From contig SPBQ01000044.1 in assembly GCA_004525875.1 (NCBI GenBank), positions 1 through 10,230 on the forward strand: DNA of 10,230 bases, written 5' to 3'. The translations under genes and the position numbers were made by a program. The notes below the pieces were generated by a model. That model had not been told where the DNA came from and did not search any database. It was given only the letters and a program-made list of their open reading frames with translations. The stretch comes from Myxococcales bacterium. Its GTDB lineage: Bacteria; Desulfobacterota_B; Binatia; UBA1149; SPBQ01. Positions 1 to 6,572 of the stretch are shown here, piece after piece. Position 1 is the first letter of the stretch. The number at the start of each line of letters is the position of its first letter.

Positions 1-1025
1 GAGTCATTGGCATAGAATAGGCGGATATCGGCGATGCCGTAGCGCAGCATCGCGATCCGCTCGACTCCGATCCCGAAGGCGAAACCGGTGTAGACCTCCG
101 GATCGTAACCGACGTGCTCGAAGACCGCCGGATGAACCATCCCGGAGCCGAGAATCTCGAGCCATCCCGTGCCCTTGCACACCCGACACGTGCCTCGCTC
201 GCCCTCCCCCGTCGCCGCGCAGATCACGCAGCCGACATCGACCTCCGCGCTCGGTTCGGTAAACGGAAAATAGCTCGCCCGGAAACGTACCGGCGCCCCC
301 TCACCGAAGATCGTTCTCAGAAAGACCGTCAGCACGTGCTTGAGGTGGCCGAAGTTGACGCCCTCATCGACGAGCAGCCCCTCGATCTGGTGGAACATCG
401 GTGAGTGCGTAACGTCGTCATCATGACGGTAGACGGCGCCGGGCGCGATGATCGCCAGGGGCGGCTCGCTACGCTCCATCACACGGATCTGCACCGGCGA
501 AGTATGCGTGCGCAGGATGCCGCCGCCCTCGACAAAGAACGTATCCTGCATGTCACGCGCGGGATGATCGGCGGGAATGTTGAGCGCCTCGAAATTGTGG
601 TACTCGTCCTCGACGTCCGGTCCGTCGGCGATGCTGAAGCCGAGGCTGGACAGGACCTCGCAGATCTCGGCCATCGTCCGCATCAGTGGATGAACCCTGC
701 CCGGGCCAGGGCCGTAGGAAGGCAGCGAGACGTCGAGCGGCGGCCCCTCGAGCCGCTTGCGGCGCTCCTCGTCGCCGAGCTCGGCCTCCCGCACCGTGAT
801 CGCCTCCTGGATAGCGTCCTTGGTCGAGTTGACCAGCTTGCCGGCCGCCGGCCGCTCGGACGCATCAAGGGCCGCCATCCCACGCAGAACTTGCGTGAGT
901 GAGCCTTTCTTGCCGAGGAACCGAACGCGCACGGACTCGAGGCCGCGCGTGTCCGCAGCCGCAGCGATGGTGTCGCGCGCCTCTGACTCGAGGCGTGCGA
1001 GCTGTTCGCGAATGCTTTCGCTCAT
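1..1025 (-). CDS. pheS: Phenylalanyl-tRNA synthetase alpha subunit, 3' end cut by window edge
   Basis: Cytoplasmic class II synthetase subunit that, with PheT, charges tRNA-Phe. From the ATG at 1025, 341 codons read openly to the edge and end in YAND; the family normally continues about 6-10 more residues (…RFLxQF), so only the very end is missing. Seen: an N-terminal tRNA-binding coiled-coil region (residues 1-90, with VRVRFLGKKGSLT), HNFEALNIPADHPARDMQDT (143-162), the motif 2 region with RHDDDVTHSPMFHQIEGL (200-217), and motif 3 GFAFGIGVERIAML (314-327) followed by YGIADIR. Between motifs 2 and 3 there are two Cys pairs, C266-x2-C269 and C280-x2-C283, as in the zinc-finger-like subset of PheS proteins. 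It follows rplT by 60 nt, the usual place. No clear Shine-Dalgarno precedes the ATG, so translation may depend on upstream context. pheT is expected next, beyond the edge. Confidence 0.97.
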   Translation of the reverse strand, partial: MSESIREQLARLESEARDTIAAAADTRGLESVRVRFLGKKGSLTQVLRGMAALDASERPAAGKLVNSTKDAIQEAITVREAELGDEERRKRLEGPPLDVSLPSYGPGPGRVHPLMRTMAEICEVLSSLGFSIADGPDVEDEYHNFEALNIPADHPARDMQDTFFVEGGGILRTHTSPVQIRVMERSEPPLAIIAPGAVYRHDDDVTHSPMFHQIEGLLVDEGVNFGHLKHVLTVFLRTIFGEGAPVRFRASYFPFTEPSAEVDVGCVICAATGEGERGTCRVCKGTGWLEILGSGMVHPAVFEHVGYDPEVYTGFAFGIGVERIAMLRYGIADIRLFYAND

Positions 1026-1085
1026 GTGCCGATGCGCGGGCTCGCCACTGCGCCGATGCCCACGGTCGCTCGGCTGCAATCGGCC

Positions 1086-1442
1086 TCAGGCGGCCAGCTT
1101 GGACTTGGCGACGTTGACCAGATCGTTGAACGCGTCGCGCTCGTTGACGGCCATTTCGGCCAGCACCTTGCGGTCGACCTCGACGCCAGCCTTCTTCAGA
1201 CCGTTCATCAGGGTCGAGTAACTCAGTCCTTCGTGCCGGGCGGCGGCGTTGATTCGTACGATCCACAGACGCCGGAAATCACGCTTACGGACCTTGCGGT
1301 CTCGGTAGGCGTAGGTAAGCCCTTTCTCGACGGTCTCCCGTCCCTGGCGGTAAAGCCTACGACCGCCGACGTTGCCCTTGGCGAGCTTGAGAATCTTGTT
1401 GCGACGGCGCCTGGCCTTCACACCTCTGGTAACGCGTGGCAT
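1086..1442 (-). CDS. rplT: 50S ribosomal protein L20
   Basis: 118-residue L20, which binds 23S rRNA early in large-subunit assembly and in other bacteria represses the infC-rpmI-rplT mRNA. Family sequence is clear: [20 protein letters not shown] at the start of the long basic N-terminal helix, [20 protein letters not shown] at residues 64-83, [25 protein letters not shown] and the C-terminal globular domain. The start is the ATG at 1442, preceded by a purine-rich AAGGGAGA. It lies 21 nt after rpmI. One oddity is the helix segment [14 protein letters not shown], which is one residue shorter than the usual AKGYxGxRxxxYRxA and has Asn in place of the normally aromatic residue after AKG. Confidence 0.97.
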   Translation of the reverse strand: MPRVTRGVKARRRRNKILKLAKGNVGGRRLYRQGRETVEKGLTYAYRDRKVRKRDFRRLWIVRINAAARHEGLSYSTLMNGLKKAGVEVDRKVLAEMAVNERDAFNDLVNVAKSKLAA

Positions 1443-1463
1443 CGGTTTGTCTCCCTTCCCGCG

Positions 1464-1661
1464 CTAGCCGTACGGCAACATGCGCCGGACTTCTTTCTGG
1501 TCCGACACTGCGACCGTGGTAGCCGTACCCAGTCTGCGCTTCTGCTTGCGGCTCTTGTTGGTGAGGATATGGCGCAGGTATGCCCGGCGGCGGCGGATCT
1601 TACCGCTGCCCGTGAACCGGAACCGCTTGGCGGCACCTCTCTTCGTCTTCATCTTCGGCAT
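1464..1661 (-). CDS. rpmI: 50S ribosomal protein L35
   Basis: 65-residue basic protein of the large subunit. It begins [20 protein letters not shown] and ends …RRMLPYG, the standard L35 length and pattern (MPKxKTxxGAxKRFxxTGxGKxxR, then HILTxKSxKxKRxL). A longer reading frame opens upstream, but the 25 extra residues match nothing in the family, and the ATG at 1661 has GGAG about 11 nt upstream. It sits between infC (91-nt gap) and rplT (21-nt gap), the invariant order of this operon. The 91-nt gap contains GGCGC…GCGCC inverted complementarity and could form a hairpin. L20-type repressor sites lie in this part of the operon in other bacteria, but I cannot show one here. Confidence 0.97.
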   Translation of the reverse strand: MPKMKTKRGAAKRFRFTGSGKIRRRRAYLRHILTNKSRKQKRRLGTATTVAVSDQKEVRRMLPYG

Positions 1662-1752
1662 CTTTCTGACTGCTCCATCTCTCGGGCGCTCGCACCAGCT
1701 CCGCGCCAGCCCGGCACCCTCGACTTTCTCGGCCAACCAGCCGATCTCACTG

Positions 1753-2286
1753 TCACGCCCCGCCTGAGGACGCCTTCGACGGCACGACGACGACCGACAT
1801 GTGGCGGCCCTCCATGCGCGGCTCGCCTTCGGGCGACGCCACGTTGGAGATCGACTCGAGGACTCGATCCAGCATGACCCGTCCCAACTGCGGCCGCGTG
1901 ATCTCTCGCCCCTTGAAGAAGACCGACACCTTCACGCGGTGCCCCTGCTCAAGGAAGCGAAGAATGTGCTTCGTCTTGAAGGCGATGTCGTGGGCCTCGG
2001 TCCGCGACCGGATCTTGACCGCCTTCAGCGCCGTCGCGACGGACTTCTTGTTGGACTCCTGGGTCTTCTTCCGCTGCTCGTAGCGGAACTTGTGAAAGTC
2101 CATGATCCGGCAGACCGGCGGCTGTGCGGTGCCCGCCACCTCCACCAGATCCAGCTTGCGATCGTCGGCAATCGCCTGGGCCTGCGCTACCGGCAGGACA
2201 CCGAGTTGCTCGCCGCCGGTGTCGATCAGCCGCACTTCACGCGCGGTGATCCCGGAGTTGATTCTGACCTCGTCGTCTCGTGCTAT
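1753..2286 (-). CDS. infC: Translation initiation factor IF-3, predicted AUA start
   Basis: IF-3 binds the 30S subunit, keeps 50S away and rejects wrong initiator codons and tRNAs. Taking the ATA at 2284-2286 as start gives 177 residues, close to the E. coli length of 180, beginning (M)[22 protein letters not shown]…I.AREVRLID is the conserved opening of the IF-3 N-domain, followed by [25 protein letters not shown], the basic linker ([13 protein letters not shown]) and the C-domain with [21 protein letters not shown] and the family C-terminus. No ATG, GTG or TTG occurs in frame between 2286 and the GTG at 2235, and starting at that GTG would delete 17 conserved residues. GGAGGTG ends 4 nt before the ATA. 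ATAG overlaps the thrS stop, so translation is likely coupled. Rare start codons on infC allow IF-3 autorepression in other bacteria; the same is inferred here. Confidence 0.93.
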   Translation of the reverse strand: MARDDEVRINSGITAREVRLIDTGGEQLGVLPVAQAQAIADDRKLDLVEVAGTAQPPVCRIMDFHKFRYEQRKKTQESNKKSVATALKAVKIRSRTEAHDIAFKTKHILRFLEQGHRVKVSVFFKGREITRPQLGRVMLDRVLESISNVASPEGEPRMEGRHMSVVVVPSKASSGGA

Positions 2287-4241
2287 GGCACACCTCCGTT
2301 ATCGGGTACAGCCCGTTCCACGATCCAGTCGGTGAACGCGTCGAGCGGCATCGCGCCGGGCTGGCTGCCGTCGCGCAAGCGCGGCGCAACCGTCCCGTCC
2401 TCCACCTCGCGGTCACCGATGACCGCCGTCACCGGAACCTTGGCCTGTCGGGCCTCACGGATCTTGAAGCCCAGTTTCTCGTTTCGCAAGTCCGCCCGCG
2501 CACGGATCCCCCGAGCGCGCAGGGACTTCTCCGCGGCCGCGGCGTACTCATTCTGCCGATCCGTCACCGTGACCAGACGCACCTGACAGGGCGCCAACCA
2601 CAGCGGCAGAGCCCCGCCGGTATGCTCGATGAGGATCCCGATGAACCTCTCGAGCGAGCCTAGGATCGCACGGTGCACCATGACGGGTCGTGCCTGACTT
2701 CCCGAGCTGTCCACGTACGTGAGCTCGAAGCGCTCCGGCATGGAGAAATCGAGCTGCGCCGTACTGAGCTGCCACTCGCGCTTCATAGCATCGAGAACGC
2801 AGAAATCGATCTTCGGGCCATAGAACGCCCCGTCCCCCTCGTTGATCTGGTAGGCGATCGACTCGGCCTCGAGCGCCTCCTTGAGAGTGGCCTCGGCCCG
2901 TTCCCACACCTCGGTCTCGCCGATGCTGTTCTCCGGGCGCGTCGAGAGGTACACGCGCGTCTCTTCGAAGCCGAACGCCTTCTGCGTCGAGATGATCATC
3001 TCGATCACCGCGCGGATCTCGGCCTGGATCTGCTCGGGCATGCAGTAGATGTGAGCGTCATCCTGGCAGAAGGAGCGAACGCGCGTCAGGCCATGGACCA
3101 CGCCGGATCGCTCGAAGCGGTGCAGCCGGCCGAAGTCGGCAAAGCGAATCGGCAGGTCGCGATACGAGCGAATGTTCTCGCCATAGATCAGGCAGTGCGT
3201 CGGACAGTTCATCGGCTTCACCGCGAACTCACGCTCGTCGATCTCGGTGAAGTACATGTTGTCCTTGTAGTGATCGTAGTGGCCCGAGCGATACCACAGG
3301 TCGACGTCGAGAATCTGCGGCGTGATGACCTCGCTGTAATCGTACTTCTCGTACAGCGCGCGGATATAGTCGACGAGGAGGTTGTAGACGACCGTACCAT
3401 CGGGGAGGAAGAACGGGGTTGCCGGCGCTTCCTTGTGGAAGCTGAACAGACCGAGCTCTTTACCGAGACGACGGTGGTCGCGCTTGCGAGCCTCTTCGAG
3501 GTGAGTCAGGTGCTGCTTGAGCGCCCTCGGATCGGCGAAGGCCGTCCCGTAGATACGCTGGAGCATCGGGTTCTTCTCGTCGCCGCGCCAGTACGCGCCG
3601 GCAACGCTCAGCAGCTTGACGGCCTTCAGCACGAACGTGCTCGGCACGTGCGGGCCGCGACACAAGTCGACGAAGTCGCCCTGTCGATAGACCGTGATGG
3701 GCTCGTCCGGAAGGTCGCGAACGATCTCGACCTTGAAGTGCTCGCCCATCGCCTCGAACATCGCGACGGCCTGCTGGCGCGAGACGACTTCGCGTGTGAT
3801 CTCCAGCTTCTCCTCGACGATCTTCTTCATCTCCGCCTCTAGTTTCTCGAGGTCATCGGGAGTGAAGCCGGCGTCGTACTTGAAGTCGTAGTAGAACCCG
3901 TCCTGGATCACGGGCCCGATCGTAACCTGGGCCTCCGGGTAGAGACGTTTTACGGCCTGGGCGAGGAGATGAGCGGCCGAATGTCGGATGACGTCGAGGG
4001 CCTCCACCCTGGAGGCCTCGATCGGCTCGAGGTCGCAGTCGGATTCGAGAGGGAGGTGGAGGTCAACCGCGGAATTGCCGTTGCGCGCATCCTGTCTGTC
4101 GGGAGGCTCCCGCAACACGGCCGCCACGGCGCGCCGCGCCCCATCGCCGAGCGACTGTCCGAGCGCCTCGCGCACGGTCGTGCCGCGCGCAACGCGCACC
4201 GGCTCACGGCCGGCGACGGTGACGGTGATCTCCTCTGACAT
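2283..4241 (-). CDS. thrS: Threonyl-tRNA synthetase
   Basis: 652-residue class II synthetase that charges tRNA-Thr and clears mis-made Ser-tRNA. Domains in order: TGS domain (about 1-75); editing domain with HSAAH (87-91) and CRGPH (C194, H198), the four residues typical of Ser-tRNA-Thr hydrolysis; catalytic core from about 255 with motif 2 region FGRLHRFERSGVVHGLTRVR; and a C-terminal anticodon-binding domain (from about 550, VRLVTVTDRQNEYA). The zinc site that selects threonine is complete: C346 (MNCPTH), H397 (QDDAHIY) and H523 (MVHRAILGSLERF). The TGS/editing junction carries a somewhat long insert (residues 45-65). The start is the ATG at 4241; its own Shine-Dalgarno is weak (GGA about 8 nt away) and the stop of a small upstream ORF overlaps it. 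It heads the infC operon and overlaps infC by 4 nt. Confidence 0.98.
   Translation of the reverse strand: MSEEITVTVAGREPVRVARGTTVREALGQSLGDGARRAVAAVLREPPDRQDARNGNSAVDLHLPLESDCDLEPIEASRVEALDVIRHSAAHLLAQAVKRLYPEAQVTIGPVIQDGFYYDFKYDAGFTPDDLEKLEAEMKKIVEEKLEITREVVSRQQAVAMFEAMGEHFKVEIVRDLPDEPITVYRQGDFVDLCRGPHVPSTFVLKAVKLLSVAGAYWRGDEKNPMLQRIYGTAFADPRALKQHLTHLEEARKRDHRRLGKELGLFSFHKEAPATPFFLPDGTVVYNLLVDYIRALYEKYDYSEVITPQILDVDLWYRSGHYDHYKDNMYFTEIDEREFAVKPMNCPTHCLIYGENIRSYRDLPIRFADFGRLHRFERSGVVHGLTRVRSFCQDDAHIYCMPEQIQAEIRAVIEMIISTQKAFGFEETRVYLSTRPENSIGETEVWERAEATLKEALEAESIAYQINEGDGAFYGPKIDFCVLDAMKREWQLSTAQLDFSMPERFELTYVDSSGSQARPVMVHRAILGSLERFIGILIEHTGGALPLWLAPCQVRLVTVTDRQNEYAAAAEKSLRARGIRARADLRNEKLGFKIREARQAKVPVTAVIGDREVEDGTVAPRLRDGSQPGAMPLDAFTDWIVERAVPDNGGVP
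2284..2297 (-). promoter_or_regulatory. infC ribosome binding site with AUA start codon
   Basis: On the minus strand the thrS end reads GGAGGTGTGCCATAG. GGAGG is a near-perfect Shine-Dalgarno, 6 nt ahead of ATA, and the last three bases TAG are the thrS stop. The ribosome site therefore points directly at a non-canonical initiation codon, and no canonical start is available nearby in the IF-3 frame. Alternatives in the same frame are ATC codons at 2262 and 2250, but neither has a comparable Shine-Dalgarno and both would cut into the conserved N-terminus. Confidence 0.8.
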
Positions 4242-4357
4242 CAGGATTTCCAGCTTCTGCGACTTGCGCTCGGGGTGCCGCTACCTTGGGGCGCTCGCGC
4301 CGTCGTCGGCTCGAACTCTTGTGTCCGCCAGCCCGTCTCCGGGTGGCGTCCTCCCAT
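4241..4357 (-). CDS. Possible 38-codon upstream ORF ending on the thrS start
   Basis: An ATG at 4357 opens a 38-codon frame that ends in TGA overlapping the thrS ATG by one base (TGATG), the geometry of termination-reinitiation coupling. Five of the 38 codons are threonine, including an ACG-ACG pair, as in EPTTARAP. No strong Shine-Dalgarno precedes it, and the same frame runs open upstream through the tRNA, so it may be chance in GC-rich DNA. The peptide resembles no family I know. It would act as a leader peptide, not a protein. Confidence 0.3.
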   Translation of the reverse strand: MGGRHPETGWRTQEFEPTTARAPQGSGTPSASRRSWKS

Positions 4358-4398
4358 CGGTGCTGTCTCGTTCCCCGTCGATCTCCTCCGTATCACGC
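4242..4398 (-). promoter_or_regulatory. Structured leader between tRNA-Val and thrS
   Basis: 157 nt with no established gene. On the minus strand it can form a strong hairpin at 4326-4348, CGCCA-CCCG, loop GAGA, CGGG-(bulged C)-TGGCG, and a smaller one at 4290-4301, GGCG, loop CGAG, CGCC. Neither is followed by a T-run, so no terminator separates tRNA-Val from thrS and the tRNA could be cut out of a common transcript. In other bacteria thrS leaders are regulated by the synthetase itself or by T-boxes. I see structure but cannot assign either mechanism. Confidence 0.45.
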
Positions 4399-4473
4399 TG
4401 GTAGGCACGGGCGGGATTGAACCGCCGACCCCTTCCGTGTCAGGGAAGTGCTCTCCCACTGAGCTACGTGCCT
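4399..4473 (-). tRNA. tRNA-Val, anticodon GAC, CCA encoded
   Basis: A 75-nt cloverleaf fits without mismatches: acceptor AGGCACG/CGTGCCT, T8-A9, D-arm GCTC/GAGC with loop AGTGGGA, anticodon stem CTTCC/GGAAG with loop CTGACAC (anticodon GAC), variable loop GGGTC, and T-arm GGCGG/CCGCC with loop TTCAATC. The discriminator is A, as expected for valine, followed by a genomic CCA at 4399-4401. It reads GUC and GUU codons. The tRNA points toward thrS, 157 nt away. Confidence 0.97.
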
Positions 4474-4511
4474 GTATCTTATGCGAGAATACAAAAATGG
4501 ACCAATAGAAT

Positions 4512-4540
4512 CCTCTAACAACCGCGGAACCGCTAGTCAA
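4512..4540 (-). promoter_or_regulatory. Weak candidate promoter ahead of tRNA-Val
   Basis: The DNA just upstream of the tRNA (4474-4550) is locally AT-rich in a GC-rich window. On the minus strand TTGACT (4535-4540) is followed after 17 nt by TGT-TAGAGG (hexamer at 4512-4517), an extended -10-like sequence matching the consensus at only 3 of 6 positions. It would start transcription about 30 nt before the tRNA. The -35 overlaps the end of the broken gene. Offered because the composition shift and spacing fit, but the -10 is poor. Confidence 0.25.
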
Positions 4541-4852
4541 CAAATCTCGAAGTTGCAGCGGAAACGGGCGATGTCGCCATCCGTCACCACCCCGTCTCGC
4601 ACTGCATCTCGAGCCTGCCCGCCTGCTTGCGCCCGCCCACTCGGCCGCGGTCGATGTACTCGTCGCAGGAGATATCCCCCGCGCCGAAGAAGCGGCGGGC
4701 GATATCGGAGTGAATCCCGTCGGCCGCCTCGACCCCCGAGGCACACGTTGGATGTGCCAGGCCCTCACGCCGTGCTCGCCCGCCGTCGGGACGATAACGG
4801 GATCGAGACGCTGGCGGCGCGACGACGCCAAACCGTTGCCGCGCAGCCGCAT
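4537..4852 (-). pseudogene. Decayed small gene of unknown family with two frameshifts
   Basis: The region has no full-length frame, yet a coding signal can be followed through all three minus-strand frames. From an ATG at 4852 one frame reads to about 4737 (…VIVPTAGEHGVRAWHIQRVP). At the C5 run 4733-4737 (G5 on the coding strand) it passes to a second frame (…GVEAADGIHSDIARRFFGAG, then DISCDEYIDRGRVGGRKQAG). Near 4594-4598 it passes to a third, DGVVTDGDIARFRCNFEIC, then TGA at 4537. Each jump is explained by one missing G (G6 to G5, GAGGAC to GAGAC). Third-position GC is very high in each segment in its own frame. I do not recognise the family; the Cys-bearing C-terminus (three Cys in the last part) could be from an exported protein. 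Both jumps could also be sequencing errors in an intact gene of about 105 residues. No Shine-Dalgarno precedes the ATG. Confidence 0.5.
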
Positions 4853-4933
4853 CTAGCCGGCTGAGGCGGCGTCATACACTGAGATGGCGAACTCACCTGC
4901 TGAGCTCGCCAAGATCGGGCAAGAACTCAGACC

Positions 4934-4950
4934 GCTCGGCCAACCCGAGC
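4934..4950 (-). terminator. Possible weak terminator hairpin after rplI
   Basis: Eighteen nt past the rplI stop the minus strand forms a 6-bp hairpin, GCTCGG, loop GTTGG, CCGAGC. The following bases (GGTCTGAGTTCTTG) are only modestly T-rich and lack a true T-run, so this may be a pause or mRNA-end structure instead. Its position at the end of the ribosomal operon is what makes a terminator plausible. Confidence 0.3.
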
Positions 4951-4967
4951 AGCCAGACCGCCACGGG

Positions 4968-5597
4968 CTAGGACTGTTCCTCGCCGGACGCCTTCTTCTG
5001 GCCGCCATCGACCGCGCCGCCGTCCACGGCCGCACTACCCGACGAATCGTCCTCACCTTCCCCGGCGCCGGCCTTCGCTTCGGCCTCGGCATCGGGCAGC
5101 CGAGCGGGCGGAGCCTCGTCATCGCCATCGACCGACTTGTCCTCGAGCTCTCCGCCGAGCGGCTTCACGACTACCTTGATTGTCGTGTCGACGTCCTGCC
5201 CCACGCGAACGCGAACCTCGAACTCACCGACCTGCTTGATCGGCTCCTTGATCTCGATGCGGCGACGATCGAGCTCGAATCCCTTCTCGGACAGCAGGCG
5301 GTGGACTTCCATGTTCGTCACCGACCCGAACAGCCTTCCGCCGCGCCCGGCGCGCGCCTCGGTCTCGACGACGACGGCGCCCATCTCGGCGGCGAGCTTC
5401 TCGTAGACTCCCCGCTCGCGTGCCTTCTTCGCCGCGATCACACGCTGTTGATGATCGAGCTGCTTCACGTTGCGCGCATCGGCAAGCACCGCGAGCCCTC
5501 GTGGGATCAGGAAGTTTCGCGCGTACCCGGGTCTCACACGGACAACCTCACCGATGATGCCGAGCCCGGGAACGTCCTCGCGAAGAATGACTTTCAT
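4968..5597 (-). CDS. rplI: 50S ribosomal protein L9 with long acidic C-terminal tail
   Basis: L9 binds 23S rRNA near the base of the L1 stalk and helps keep reading frame. It starts at the ATG at 5597, MKVILREDVPGLGIIGEVVR, with GYARNFLIPRGLA (24-36), the long connecting helix (about 40-75) and a C-domain with LFGSVTNMEV (89-98) up to about residue 146. The protein is 209 residues, against about 150 for typical L9. The extra 60 residues form a low-complexity tail rich in E, D, A, G and S (for example EAEAKAGAGEGEDDSSGS), likely disordered. GAGGAG lies about 6 nt upstream, inside the end of rpsR, whose stop is only 2 nt away. A longer open frame extends to 5792 but overlaps rpsR and lacks L9 similarity. 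The dnaB gene that often follows rplI is absent. Confidence 0.97.
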   Translation of the reverse strand: MKVILREDVPGLGIIGEVVRVRPGYARNFLIPRGLAVLADARNVKQLDHQQRVIAAKKARERGVYEKLAAEMGAVVVETEARAGRGGRLFGSVTNMEVHRLLSEKGFELDRRRIEIKEPIKQVGEFEVRVRVGQDVDTTIKVVVKPLGGELEDKSVDGDDEAPPARLPDAEAEAKAGAGEGEDDSSGSAAVDGGAVDGGQKKASGEEQS

Positions 5598-5599
5598 CG

Positions 5600-6010
5600 T
5601 CAGCTCCTCGAGTAGCGCAGCAACGCTACACTGCGCGCCTGCTTGATGGCGATCTTCAGCCGACGCTGATGCTTGGCGCACGTGCCGCTGGTCCGGCTCG
5701 GAACGATCCGGCCGCGCTCGCTGATGAAGTCCTCGAGTACTTCCGACCACTTGTAGTCGAGTGGGAGCGTCTTGTCGGCGCAGAAACGGCATACCTTGCG
5801 ACGTCCCCGACCGCCAAAGCGTCGCTTGGGCCGTCTGTCCCGTCCGTCGCGACTATCGCGGCTGTCTCTGCCGTCGCGACCGCGGGTATCCCTTCCGTCC
5901 CGACTGTCGCGCGCCGGCGGACGCGCGGGGCGGTCACCGGCCGGCGCGCTGACCGGCGCGCCAGGCGGCGGCCCCGACGCCGGGCCGTTCTCCTTCGGCT
6001 CATCACTCAT
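5600..6010 (-). CDS. rpsR: 30S ribosomal protein S18 with basic/acidic N-terminal repeat extension
   Basis: S18 pairs with S6 on the platform of the small subunit. The S18 core starts near residue 70: [18 protein letters not shown], then [20 protein letters not shown] and [15 protein letters not shown]. It carries C74-x2-C77 and C111-x2-H114, the metal-binding form of the protein. The protein is 136 residues where 75-95 is normal. The excess is an N-terminal extension with a Pro/Ala-rich stretch (about 8-34) followed by near-repeats of RDGRDSRD (35-60). The ATG at 6010 has AAGGAG about 9 nt upstream and overlaps the last 8 nt of rpsF, so translation is probably coupled to S6, its binding partner. 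No ssb gene lies between them, unlike in many bacteria. Confidence 0.96.
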   Translation of the reverse strand: MSDEPKENGPASGPPPGAPVSAPAGDRPARPPARDSRDGRDTRGRDGRDSRDSRDGRDRRPKRRFGGRGRRKVCRFCADKTLPLDYKWSEVLEDFISERGRIVPSRTSGTCAKHQRRLKIAIKQARSVALLRYSRS

Positions 6011-6551
6011 CGGTCTTCACTCCTTCGTCGGACGCCCCTTCGGAAGCGGACGTCGAGGCTGCTGCCGGCTCCCCGGGAGGCTTCGGAGCGTCGGGGGTCG
6101 GCGCCGCGGCCGGGCCGCCGCCGCTCCGACGATCCTCATCGGGTCGACGGCCTCGGTACTCGGAGTCACGCGGCCGGTAACCGCCGGGGCCGCCGCGCAT
6201 CTCGTGCAGCGGCACGTCACCACGCTCACCGCGCTCGCTCTCGTACTCGCGCGGCTTGGGCAAGCCGGTGTGATCCTGCTGAATGCTCATATAGCGCAGC
6301 ACACCGTCGGAGATACGCATCGTACGCTCCAATTCACTGACCACCGCCGGCTCAGCGTTGTATTCGAGCAGGTAGTAGTGGCCCTCATCCTGCTTCTTGA
6401 TCGGATAGGCGAGCTTACGGCTGCCCCAGTCGTGATTCTCGTCCAGCGTCCCGCCCCCGGCGGTGATAACGGTCGTGAACCCCTCCATGAGGGCCATTTG
6501 CTCGATCACAACGTCGTTCGTGAGAACGACCAGCGTCTCGTAGGGTCGCAT
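6003..6551 (-). CDS. rpsF: 30S ribosomal protein S6 with long C-terminal tail
   Basis: S6 binds 16S rRNA as a pair with S18. The core is standard: [10 protein letters not shown] at the start, [20 protein letters not shown] around 32-51, [15 protein letters not shown] (52-66) and [12 protein letters not shown] to about residue 90. The protein is 182 residues, against about 95-135 usually. The remaining 85 residues are Arg/Gly-rich at first ([20 protein letters not shown]), then Pro/Ala/Ser/Glu-rich, ending EGVKTDE. The ATG at 6551 has GAGGT about 8 nt upstream. It follows hppA by 21 nt and overlaps rpsR by 8 nt. A distal acidic tail on S6 recalls the post-translational glutamate tail of E. coli S6, but this one is encoded. 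Confidence 0.96.
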   Translation of the reverse strand: MRPYETLVVLTNDVVIEQMALMEGFTTVITAGGGTLDENHDWGSRKLAYPIKKQDEGHYYLLEYNAEPAVVSELERTMRISDGVLRYMSIQQDHTGLPKPREYESERGERGDVPLHEMRGGPGGYRPRDSEYRGRRPDEDRRSGGGPAAAPTPDAPKPPGEPAAASTSASEGASDEGVKTDE

Positions 6552-6572
6552 ACTCGATACCTCTGGTTGTCC

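Noticed and set aside
1028..1059. GCATCGGC repeated at a 24-nt interval ahead of pheS
   Set aside because: Only two copies of 8 bp in GC-rich sequence with no dyad symmetry; chance is a sufficient explanation.
2673..3842. 389-codon plus-strand frame opposite thrS
   Set aside because: It is antisense to a complete, strongly conserved ThrRS. Long antisense frames are expected in GC-rich genes, and it shows no domain I recognise. The same holds for the plus-strand frames at 1026-1877 and 4884-5615.
4269..4281. T-box-like GCGGCACCCCGAG in the thrS leader
   Set aside because: It matches the T-box core TGGNACCGCG at about 8 of 10 positions, but the leader lacks the other T-box hallmarks I could look for (stem I AGAGA bulge and GNTG loop) and is too short for a standard element.
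4474..4500. TAAGAT -10-like box immediately ahead of tRNA-Val
   Set aside because: It lies about 2 nt from the tRNA 5' end, so transcription would start inside the tRNA.
4241..4852. A 203-codon minus-strand frame through the tRNA and thrS leader
   Set aside because: Its middle reads RSSVGEHFPDTEGVGGSIPP, the translation of the tRNA-Val gene itself, a well-known artefact. Only the first part (broken gene) and the last 38 codons (upstream ORF) are treated separately.
4885..4967. Short open segment after the L9 stop reading VAVWLLGLAERSEFLPDLGE
   Set aside because: It stops after about 24 codons, is in frame with the L9 tail, and resembles no family I know. Too short to call a gene or remnant.
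5598..5792. 65-residue N-terminal extension of L9
   Set aside because: It lies inside rpsR in another frame. MKVILREDVPGLG at 5597 is the standard L9 start with its own Shine-Dalgarno.
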